Shown in pieces: positions 6,659-11,923 of a DNA stretch of 11,923 nt. This stretch comes from a bacterium. GTDB lineage: Bacteria; SZUA-79; Acidulodesulfobacterales; Acidulodesulfobacteraceae. Location of the stretch: NCBI GenBank assembly GCA_021794335.1, contig JAJYQZ010000091.1:1-11923 (forward strand). The letters run 5' to 3'. The translations under genes and the position numbers were made by a program. Below the pieces are notes generated by a model that saw only the letters and a program-made list of their open reading frames with translations, did not search any database and had not been told where the DNA came from. Every line of letters begins with the position of its first letter. Position 1 is the first letter of the stretch.

Positions 6659-7747
6659 CTATCTTAAAAGTGTCCTTAAATACAATATAAAACCTGAAAC
6701 AAAAAGAAACAAATCCGCCCCCCAAACGCCTATAACCGGATTTATTTGATTTCTTAGCGACAGATAAAACCCCGATGTAAATAAAATATAATAAGCCGTC
6801 ACAATTATTATCGTATAGGAAATTGCCAGAAACAGACTTCTTTTCTCAAGAAACATCCCGAGGGACATGCCGATAAATACAAACAATATTGTGGCAAGGG
6901 GAATGGCAATCTTTTTGTATAAGTATATGAGATAAATGTTCTTTATCTTGTTATCCTTTTCCGATAAATACCTTCTTGCGAGTTCGGGAAATGTCATAAA
7001 ATGAACGGAACCGTTTTTACCCGGAAACGACAGCCCTTTTAATTTTATATTTATCTTATATGTGTTAAAATGCAATATCCAAAAATTTTTAGAATTCGGG
7101 TCTTGATTTTGAATTATGCCGTTTTTTAAATAAAAATACAGGGTATTTTGTTTTTGGTTATAAACGATAGCGCCGCTTTTGGCAATCAGGGTTTCAGGCG
7201 TATTATGCACCTTGTTCAGTATAAAAATACCCTTTAAGGTAGATTTGTTCGTGTTGACATCCCTGACAAAAATTTTTAATTTTCCGAATTTATCCGTAAA
7301 AGCATTTTTTTTTAATGCCGAAAGCGCCGCTTTTTTAAATTCTTTTACCGCAAGCACCCTGAAAAAAAAGTTAAATCTCGGAGCCATATAAAAAGAAAAT
7401 AAAATTGAAATGGCAAGCGGTATCACGGCAAAAAGAAGGACCGGCTTTGTCAGTTTAAAAATAGAGACGCCGGAAACCTTTAATGCCATAATTTCGTTGT
7501 CCTGCGTCATTTTCCCGAAAACCGTCAATACCGCAAGCAAAAAAGATATGGGAAGGGTTATTATCATGAAATCAGGAATCGTTAAACTGGCAAGCTTTAG
7601 TACGGCAGTTATGCTGACCCCCTTATTAAGCACCATCTGGGTAAGCAATAAAATCCGGTTTATCGTAATGCTAAAGGTAAATATTAAAAGTCCGAATATA
7701 AAAGGAGGGATAAATTGTTTAAATATGTATCTGTCTATTGTTGACAT
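6659..7747 (-). CDS. lptF: LPS export ABC transporter permease LptF
   Basis: The 362-residue product begins STIDRYIFKQFIPPF, the usual opening of LptF proteins. It has membrane segments at about 12-34, 53-76 and 100-122, a periplasmic domain (about 125-275) and C-terminal segments at about 280-300, 303-327 and 337-357. The family coupling motif is LPISFLLAVLTVFGKMTQDN followed by EIMALKVSGVS (66-96). With LptG it forms the transmembrane part of the LptB2FG lipopolysaccharide exporter. The ATG at 7747 is favoured by the family N-terminus even though no good ribosome site precedes it; a GAGGG lies too far upstream (about 20 nt). The stop codon is TAG. It is the first gene of the lptFG pair and is divergent from the pseudo-receiver gene, sharing a 223-bp intergenic region with it. 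Confidence 0.87.
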   Translation of the reverse strand: MSTIDRYIFKQFIPPFIFGLLIFTFSITINRILLLTQMVLNKGVSITAVLKLASLTIPDFMIITLPISFLLAVLTVFGKMTQDNEIMALKVSGVSIFKLTKPVLLFAVIPLAISILFSFYMAPRFNFFFRVLAVKEFKKAALSALKKNAFTDKFGKLKIFVRDVNTNKSTLKGIFILNKVHNTPETLIAKSGAIVYNQKQNTLYFYLKNGIIQNQDPNSKNFWILHFNTYKINIKLKGLSFPGKNGSVHFMTFPELARRYLSEKDNKIKNIYLIYLYKKIAIPLATILFVFIGMSLGMFLEKRSLFLAISYTIIIVTAYYILFTSGFYLSLRNQINPVIGVWGADLFLFVSGFILYLRTLLR

Positions 7748-7819
7748 AACTTATTGATAAAAAAATCCCTCGTTTATATAAAAAATATTAAAATTAATTT
7801 ATGCTAAAATAATAAATTA

Positions 7820-7848
7820 TTGACTATATTATTTAATAATATTAAAAT
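7820..7848 (+). promoter_or_regulatory. Sigma-70-type promoter with palindromic spacer, upstream of the pseudo-receiver gene
   Basis: TTGACT (7820-7825) and TAAAAT (7843-7848) are each 5/6 matches to the -35 and -10 hexamers and are exactly 17 bp apart. The spacer ATATTATTTAATAATAT is a perfect 8-bp inverted repeat around a single T. Transcription would start near 7855 and leave a leader of about 115 nt before the ATG at 7971. A repressor bound to the spacer would block RNA polymerase, but the spacer is pure A/T, so chance symmetry is possible. The promoter probably serves the pseudo-receiver gene and perhaps nadC. Confidence 0.55.
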
Positions 7849-7916
7849 TAACCTTAAAACATTAAAAAATAACAGTTATCAGTATAACAAAAACCGCGTA
7901 TATTTTAAAGCATTAA

Positions 7917-7938
7917 TTTCCTTAGCCCGCAAAGGAAA
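7917..7938 (+). other. Leader stem-loop upstream of the pseudo-receiver gene
   Basis: TTTCCTT (7917-7923) pairs perfectly with AAGGAAA (7932-7938) around an 8-nt loop. GCAT (7910-7913) can extend the stem by pairing with ATGC (7939-7942), with a 3-nt bulge. It sits between the predicted promoter and the ribosome site, with no T-run behind it, so it is not a simple terminator. It matches no riboswitch class I recognise. Confidence 0.3.
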
Positions 7939-7959
7939 ATGCAGGCGGCATTAATATAT

Positions 7960-7965
7960 GGGAGG
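7960..7965 (+). promoter_or_regulatory. Strong ribosome binding site of the pseudo-receiver gene
   Basis: GGGAGG lies 5 nt before the ATG at 7971 and is the best Shine-Dalgarno sequence in the window. It fixes the start of the pseudo-receiver protein and suggests efficient translation, in contrast with the weak sites before ntrY, lptF, nadC and coaX. Confidence 0.7.
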
Positions 7966-7970
7966 TCATA

Positions 7971-9044
7971 ATGGCATATAATGTAATTTTTATCGATGAT
8001 AGCGATTCAATGCAAAAGGCTGTTTCAACCATATTCATAAATAACCCTGACTTCAATTTAAATCCGATTAGCGAACCGTCGTCTTTATTTAAAATAGCCA
8101 AAGACTTCCATCCCGATATTATTATATTAAGTTATAATTCGGTCAATACCGAAGTTAAGGGAAATGTTTCCGAAATTAAAAATAACGCCGATCTCTCCCC
8201 GATTCCTCTTATTCTTTTAGTACCTTCCGATTTGTCGGATAACGAAAGGGAGCTTCTTATCAGGGACGGGGTTAACGGATTTATATACAGGCCGTTTGAA
8301 AAAGAGATGTTTCTTTCAAAAATAAAAAGAATACTGGGCATTATAGACATCCCCGAAAAAACGGGGGAAAAAATATACGATATTTCGTTATTCGAAACTA
8401 AAGAAGCGGATAAAAAAGCGCCTGAATCTCCGGCAAAAGCGGAGCCGGCTCCGGCAGCTCCCGTACCTGCAACTCCTGCCGAAACCGAAGACGCCCTAAA
8501 AGAGGATGAAAACGATTCTTTCGGCATATATTCAAACAATGTGGTCAACATCGATTCCGCAGAATTAAGCCAGGCTTTTGAAAATCTTTTTAAAGACGAT
8601 GCCATCTTTGAAGAATTCCAGAAACTTAATAAACAGGATGAACCGGGGACCCGCGTTAAAATGCAGGAAGAAAGCCTTGAAGCCCAAGAACCTGCTTTGC
8701 CTGCCGAAGACGGCGTATTCGAAGAGCCGGAAAAACTTAATAAAACGTTAGAGGAACCTGTTATAGAGGAACCTGTTCAAGAATTAAATAAAAATATTAT
8801 AAATCTGGAAGAAAATATTATAATTAAAAATGAAATTACAACCGAAGGGGGGTTAAAATTGGAAATTTTAGACGAGCAGAGCCTGTTAAAATTGGACGCA
8901 TTATTAAAAAATTCGATACAAAAAACACTGGAAGAAATTAAGCCTCAAGTAATTGAAAATATAAAGAACATACTGCCCGAAATTATCGAAAGGCTTGTCA
9001 AGGAAGAAATAGAAAAAATTAAGCAGACGGCGTTAGGCAGTTAA
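7971..9044 (+). CDS. Pseudo-receiver domain protein with acidic Pro-rich linker and PopZ-like C-terminal helices
   Basis: The 357-residue product has three parts. Residues 1-125 fold like a CheY-type receiver (VIFIDDSDSM with D9/D10 kept). However, the phospho-acceptor Asp is replaced by S54 (PDIIILSYN), the Ser/Thr position is V84 (ILLVPSD) and the conserved Lys is R107 (FIYRPF). Phosphorylation by a histidine kinase is therefore unlikely. Residues about 140-290 are low-complexity: a Pro/Ala stretch (151-170), then a very acidic region with repeated FEE..KLNK blocks (213-221, 250-258) and a tandem EEPV(I/Q). Residues about 296-352 are predicted helical, ending IENIKNILPEIIERLVKEEI. The P-x-I-(V/I)-E-x-x-V-x-x-E-I pattern recalls the C-terminal oligomerisation tail of the polar organiser PopZ. 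It is probably a cytoplasmic scaffold or hub; no partner is evident. It lies 24 bp upstream of nadC. I do not recognise a named gene. Confidence 0.75.
   Translation: MAYNVIFIDDSDSMQKAVSTIFINNPDFNLNPISEPSSLFKIAKDFHPDIIILSYNSVNTEVKGNVSEIKNNADLSPIPLILLVPSDLSDNERELLIRDGVNGFIYRPFEKEMFLSKIKRILGIIDIPEKTGEKIYDISLFETKEADKKAPESPAKAEPAPAAPVPATPAETEDALKEDENDSFGIYSNNVVNIDSAELSQAFENLFKDDAIFEEFQKLNKQDEPGTRVKMQEESLEAQEPALPAEDGVFEEPEKLNKTLEEPVIEEPVQELNKNIINLEENIIIKNEITTEGGLKLEILDEQSLLKLDALLKNSIQKTLEEIKPQVIENIKNILPEIIERLVKEEIEKIKQTALGS
8749..8778 (+). repeat. 15-bp tandem duplication inside the pseudo-receiver gene
   Basis: TAGAGGAACCTGTTA is followed directly by TAGAGGAACCTGTTC (14 of 15 bases identical), encoding two EEPV-type pentapeptides in the acidic linker. 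The period is a multiple of three, so copy-number change would not break the frame. It indicates that the linker grows and shrinks by replication slippage. Confidence 0.7.
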
Positions 9045-9068
9045 GGACGCGCCATATAAGCCAAAAAT

Positions 9069-9920
9069 ATGCATTTATTCGAATCCCAGGTAAAACCTCT
9101 CATTTATAACGCTTTAAGCGAAGATATAAAGGGCGGAGATATTACGACGGATGCCGTTACCCTCAAAAACGATCCCGAAATCAGCTGCGCCGTTACCTCA
9201 AAATCGAACGGCATTGTTTGCGGCCTGCAAATATTCAGGGCGGTTTTCGACATAGTCTCCAAAAATAATTATGAAATAAATTTTTTGGTTCAAGAGGGCG
9301 ATTATGTTTCGAAATCTCAAGAGATAATATTTTTAAAAGCAAAAGCGAGCGTTATACTCTACGCGGAAAGGACGGCTCTCAACTTTATCCAGCACTTATC
9401 GGGAATTGCAACAATCGCAAACTTAGCGGTGAAAGAGCTCGAAGGGCTTAAAACAAGAGTTTTAGACACAAGAAAAACAATCCCCGGGTTAAGGCTGCTC
9501 CAAAAATATGCCGTTAAGACGGGGGGGGCTGAAAACCACAGGTTCGACCTATCATCGGGGATATTAATAAAGGACAACCATATTAAATTAGCCGGCGGCA
9601 TAAAAAATGCTTTAAAGATGGTAAGGGATTACCATTCGGGATTTAATTTTAAAATAGAAGTGGAAGCATCTACTTTAGACGAGGTAAAAGAATGCCTCGA
9701 AGGCGGAGCCGATATAATTATGCTTGACAATATGGATGTCTTTGCCATGAAAAACGCCGTTAATCTTATAAACGGCAAGTCCTTAACGGAAGCTTCGGGC
9801 AATATAACCGTAAACAAATTAAAAAAAATAGCGCAAGATTCCGGAGTAGATTATATCTCTATGGGTTCGCTGACCAATTCGATAGTACCTGCAGATTTCT
9901 CCTTGAATTTTATTATTTAG
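9069..9920 (+). CDS. nadC: Nicotinate-nucleotide pyrophosphorylase (carboxylating), quinolinate phosphoribosyltransferase
   Basis: This enzyme converts quinolinate and PRPP to nicotinate mononucleotide, CO2 and pyrophosphate in de novo NAD synthesis (cytoplasm). The 283-residue length is normal. Family blocks are all present: LSEDIKGGDITTDA (16-29), AERTALNFIQHLSGIAT (99-115), LDTRKTIPGLRLLQKYAVKT-GGAENHR (132-158), ILIKDNHI (165-172), IEVEAST (196-202), DIIMLDNM (215-222), EASGNIT (241-247) and a C-terminal DYISMGSLTNS (261-271). The basic residues R101, R134, K135, K150, H157, R158 and K168 and the acidic E199 and D220 correspond to the active-site pocket. There is no good ribosome site (AAGGA is about 20 nt upstream), so translation may depend on the upstream gene. 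nadA and nadB are not in the window. A run of eight G (9531-9538) encodes part of the conserved TGGA. Confidence 0.95.
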   Translation: MHLFESQVKPLIYNALSEDIKGGDITTDAVTLKNDPEISCAVTSKSNGIVCGLQIFRAVFDIVSKNNYEINFLVQEGDYVSKSQEIIFLKAKASVILYAERTALNFIQHLSGIATIANLAVKELEGLKTRVLDTRKTIPGLRLLQKYAVKTGGAENHRFDLSSGILIKDNHIKLAGGIKNALKMVRDYHSGFNFKIEVEASTLDEVKECLEGGADIIMLDNMDVFAMKNAVNLINGKSLTEASGNITVNKLKKIAQDSGVDYISMGSLTNSIVPADFSLNFII

Positions 9921-9948
9921 TTAAATTTTAAATTAAAATAGTGTAAAA

Positions 9949-9995
9949 TATAACCTACGGGGCTGACGGTTATAACGGTTAGTTGTGCTTTTTTT
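9949..9995 (+). terminator. Possible stem-loop and T-run between nadC and birA
   Basis: TATAACC (9949-9955) pairs with GGTTATA (9968-9974) over a 12-nt loop. A second copy of ACGGTTA follows directly and could form an alternative pairing with AACC, and seven T residues are at 9989-9995. The stem is A/T-rich and the T-run lies 14 nt after it, so this is not a canonical intrinsic terminator. It might be a weak terminator or attenuator partly separating the pseudo-receiver-nadC unit from birA-coaX. Confidence 0.25.
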
Positions 9996-10050
9996 ATTAA
10001 TTCTTATTAATTATAAATAAATTTCTAAAAGTTTTAAGAGGTTATAAAAA

Positions 10051-10878
10051 ATGGATGAAACTGATTTGAAAGATATGAATTATATCGACATTTTTGAAAT
10101 TAAAAAAAATCTGAAGGGTTCTTTTATCGGCAAGAACATATATTATGAAGAAAAAGTGGATTCTACCAACACATTGGCAAGGGAACTTTCAGTTAAAGGG
10201 GTAAAAAACGGCAGCGTCGTAATATCGGATTATCAAGAAAAGGGAAGGGGGAGAAACGGAAAAATCTGGACATCCCCATGCGGCTGCAATATATATATGT
10301 CCATAATATTAAAACCTAAATTCAGCCCTGAAGTTGCTCAAGGAATGACTATTTTGGCCGCCGTTTCGGTTGCAGACGCAATTGCGGAGGTTGCCTCTTT
10401 AAAGCCTCAAATTAAATGGCCTAACGACATCCTTATAGGCTCAAAAAAGGTTTCCGGAATATTAACCGAGATGAGCACGCAAAATATGATAATAGAGCAT
10501 ATTATAGTCGGCATCGGAATAAATGTGAATGCCGAAGAAAATGATATGGAAGACGGCATAAAAAATATTGCCACATCCCTTTTAATAGAATCAAAAAAAA
10601 CAGACGGATTTACAGGCCTTCTAAATAGAAACAAACTTATTACTTCTATCCTTAACAAATTCGATAAATATTATGAAATGTTTTTATCCACAGGCTTGTC
10701 GTCCGTTCTTCAATATTACCAAAAATACTTTAACATGATAGGCAAGGAAATCGAGATAAATATTAAAGACAAGAGGGTTAAGGGACAGGTTGTCGGAATA
10801 GATTCAAAAGGCGCTCTTCTTTTAAAGACGGGTGAAAACGAACTCGAGAAGGTTGTTTCGGGCGAAATATATCTTTAA
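10051..10878 (+). CDS. birA: Biotin--[acetyl-CoA-carboxylase] ligase, class I (no DNA-binding domain)
   Basis: This enzyme activates biotin with ATP and attaches it to a lysine of biotin carboxyl carrier proteins. Family motifs are clear: STNTLA (38-43), the biotinyl-AMP loop GRGRNGKIWTSP (65-76), KWPNDIL (122-128), KVSGILTE (133-140) and GIGINVN (154-160). A small C-terminal SH3-like domain (about 226-275) ends GALLLKTGENELEKVVSGEI. The catalytic domain begins almost at the N-terminus after about 30 residues. The winged-helix domain of bifunctional BirA is absent, so the protein should not act as the biotin-operon repressor. The start is supported by AAGAGG (10036-10041) 9 nt before the ATG. 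coaX follows after 17 bp. birA-coaX neighbourhood is common in bacteria and links cofactor metabolism. Confidence 0.94.
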   Translation: MDETDLKDMNYIDIFEIKKNLKGSFIGKNIYYEEKVDSTNTLARELSVKGVKNGSVVISDYQEKGRGRNGKIWTSPCGCNIYMSIILKPKFSPEVAQGMTILAAVSVADAIAEVASLKPQIKWPNDILIGSKKVSGILTEMSTQNMIIEHIIVGIGINVNAEENDMEDGIKNIATSLLIESKKTDGFTGLLNRNKLITSILNKFDKYYEMFLSTGLSSVLQYYQKYFNMIGKEIEINIKDKRVKGQVVGIDSKGALLLKTGENELEKVVSGEIYL

Positions 10879-10895
10879 GCTCTTTCCACGTTTCT

Positions 10896-11684
10896 ATGTT
10901 ATTAGCATGCGACATCGGTAATTCATCTTCCGTTTTTGGAATATTCGATACGGAAGGCAATATAGTTAAAACATTCAGGGTAAATACATCCTCCATGGCT
11001 TGCGCGAAAGATTTAAATCAAAATTTTTCTAAAAATTTTGATTTATTCGATTTAAAAGATATAGACGGGATTTCCGTCTCTTCGGTCGTTCCAAGTGTTG
11101 ACCGTGTTTATAAAGATTTTTTCAAAAAATTTAAAATAGACCCTTTATTTATTTCATCAAAAATAAAATTAAATATCCGTATTTGTGTGGAAAACCCTGA
11201 ACGATTAGGTTCCGACAGGATTGCCGACATAAGTTATGCCCATTTTACAAGCCAAAAATTCCAGATCGTCGTAGATTTAGGAACTGCCTTAACTATCGAT
11301 GCGGTAAATGAAAAGGGGGATTTTTTGGGCGGAATTATTTTCCCCGGGTTACCCTCGCTTGCCGCCTGCCTTCACAGGTCAACCGAAAAACTTCCTCTTA
11401 TAAATATTACAAAAAATACGGGAAAGCCGCAAAGTCCGGTAGGAATAAATACCGAAATGTCTATAATGTCGGGAGTGTATTACGGAACTATATTCCTGAT
11501 TGAGGGATTTATCGAAAATATTTGCGATTATTATAATTGCGATATTAATAATTTAAATGTTATTTTTACGGGGGGATATTCCGGTTTAATTTTCGACGAC
11601 ACCTGCATAAAAGCGAAAAAAATCCTCGACGAATACTGGACGCTCAAGGGCATAAAATATTTATACGATTTAAACTTAAAATAA
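10896..11684 (+). CDS. coaX: Type III pantothenate kinase
   Basis: This ASKHA-fold kinase phosphorylates pantothenate in the first step of coenzyme A synthesis. The 262-residue length is typical. The ATP-binding phosphate-1 motif is DIGNSSSVFG (6-15). PERLGSDRIAD (101-111) provides the substrate-binding Arg/Asp (D107), and VVDLGTALTIDAV (125-137) carries D127 and D135. GGIIFPGLPSLAACLHRSTEKLP (145-167) and the C-terminal WTLKGIKYLY (248-257) are also conserved. Type III enzymes are usually insensitive to CoA feedback and need a monovalent cation; that is family knowledge. No Shine-Dalgarno sequence is obvious before the ATG, and the gene lies 17 bp after birA, so translational coupling is likely. 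The last two codons and the stop lie within the left arm of the downstream inverted repeat. Confidence 0.95.
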   Translation: MLLACDIGNSSSVFGIFDTEGNIVKTFRVNTSSMACAKDLNQNFSKNFDLFDLKDIDGISVSSVVPSVDRVYKDFFKKFKIDPLFISSKIKLNIRICVENPERLGSDRIADISYAHFTSQKFQIVVDLGTALTIDAVNEKGDFLGGIIFPGLPSLAACLHRSTEKLPLINITKNTGKPQSPVGINTEMSIMSGVYYGTIFLIEGFIENICDYYNCDINNLNVIFTGGYSGLIFDDTCIKAKKILDEYWTLKGIKYLYDLNLK

Positions 11685-11752
11685 AGGGGTCAGATTTATT
11701 TATTTTAAAAAAAGAAATAAAGTAAATAAATAAATCTGACCCCTTTATTTTA
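11677..11752. terminator. Large perfect inverted repeat between coaX and ahcY, bidirectional terminator / REP- or MITE-like
   Basis: The arms 11677-11705 and 11724-11752 are perfect 29-bp reverse complements around an 18-nt A-rich loop. The left arm opens TAAAATAAAGGGGTCAGA and continues with a TTTATTTA tail. The repeat overlaps the end of coaX and stops 4 bp short of the ahcY stop codon. A T-rich tract follows the right arm, so it could terminate both converging transcripts. The AAAGGGGTCAGATTTATTT core resembles dispersed repeats seen near REP-associated (Y1, IS200-like) transposases in many environmental genomes. That link is from general knowledge, and no transposase is visible here. Confidence 0.75.
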
Positions 11753-11756
11753 TTTT

Positions 11757-11923
11757 TTATGTCCCTTCCTGCCATGACTTCAAGTAATTAATCTGTTCAT
11801 CCGTAAGGGTGTCTATCTCGATGCCCATCGATTTTAATTTTAAGGACGCGATCCTTTCATCTATTTCCTTAGGAACATTATAAACCCTCGGGGACATATT
11901 TTTTCCCAAAACGGCAAACTCCG
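11757..11923 (-). CDS. ahcY: Adenosylhomocysteinase, C-terminal end
   Basis: Only the last 54 codons are in the window; the gene continues past the right edge. The visible protein, from [20 protein letters not shown] to the end, contains the [20 protein letters not shown] block and terminates LKSWQEGT. This matches the C-terminus of S-adenosylhomocysteine hydrolase of the archaeal/Thermotoga type, where V(Y/H)xVPxxIDxxIAxLKLxxMGIxID is conserved and the chain ends shortly after. The long eukaryote/proteobacterial form ends in a KPDHYRY tail instead. The enzyme splits S-adenosylhomocysteine to adenosine and homocysteine, recycling the by-product of SAM-dependent methylation. The gene is convergent with coaX across the inverted repeat. 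The catalytic and NAD-binding parts lie outside the window, so integrity cannot be judged. Confidence 0.88.
   Translation of the reverse strand, partial: EFAVLGKNMSPRVYNVPKEIDERIASLKLKSMGIEIDTLTDEQINYLKSWQEGT

Noticed and set aside
7410..7757. Plus-strand open frame of 115 codons opposite lptF
   Set aside because: It is antisense to membrane segments of LptF and has no family match; the coding signal belongs to lptF.
7855..7970. Riboswitch (for example cyclic-di-GMP type) in the pseudo-receiver leader
   Set aside because: Only one short hairpin is visible, and the conserved blocks of known riboswitch classes are missing.
8132..8605. Minus-strand open frame of 157 codons opposite the pseudo-receiver gene
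   Set aside because: The Ser/Ala-rich product mirrors the Pro/Ala linker codons on the other strand, and nothing suggests a family or a start signal.
10051..10150. Truncated N-terminal winged-helix domain in birA
   Set aside because: The 130 bp upstream of the ATG shows no continuing helix-turn-helix coding, and a good ribosome site fixes the start, so this is the natural short class rather than a broken bifunctional gene.

Overview
The window is a compact, AT-rich stretch of bacterial chromosome. It has no tRNA, rRNA, CRISPR array or transposase gene, and no gene-free stretch over 300 bases. An LPS transporter pair (LptF/LptG), an outer-membrane porin-like protein and an NtrY/NtrX two-component pair point to a Gram-negative diderm. 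The mix of a DUF4390-ntrY-ntrX cluster, a receiver-domain protein with an acidic Pro/Ala linker and an archaeal/Thermotoga-like AhcY C-terminus suggests a lineage of the former Deltaproteobacteria. That placement is inference, not read directly from a marker gene.

Left block (1-4709, minus strand). A putative operon runs DUF4390 -> ntrY -> ntrX, with a 5-nt gap and a TTG start at the ntrY/ntrX junction. It is followed on the same strand by the start of a porin-like beta-barrel gene that leaves the window. The region between ntrX and the porin (499-750) holds a strong -24/-12 (sigma-54) promoter match facing the porin and a perfect 18-bp palindrome in the predicted leader. Because NtrX is a sigma-54 activator, the arrangement suggests a local circuit: membrane sensor kinase -> enhancer-binding regulator -> outer-membrane porin.

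Middle block (4730-7747). A PhnP-like metallo-beta-lactamase-fold phosphodiesterase gene on the plus strand is divergent from DUF4390 and possibly leaderless. It converges with an 11-nt gap on lptG. The pair lptF-lptG (minus strand) encodes the membrane subunits of the LPS export ABC transporter.

Right block (7971-11684, plus strand). A good sigma-70-type promoter precedes a gene for a degenerate receiver protein: the phospho-acceptor Asp is Ser, and the conserved Ser/Thr and Lys are also replaced. It has an acidic proline-rich linker and a C-terminal helical segment resembling the PopZ oligomerisation tail. It is followed by three cofactor genes: nadC (NAD), birA (biotin ligase without the DNA-binding domain) and coaX (type III pantothenate kinase, CoA). 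coaX converges on the 3' end of ahcY (minus strand) across a perfect 29-bp inverted repeat. That repeat probably acts as a bidirectional terminator and resembles dispersed REP/MITE-type repeats.

Most of the genes are housekeeping. The points most worth following are the pseudo-receiver/PopZ-like protein, the sigma-54 porin promoter beside ntrX, and the large inverted repeat between coaX and ahcY.
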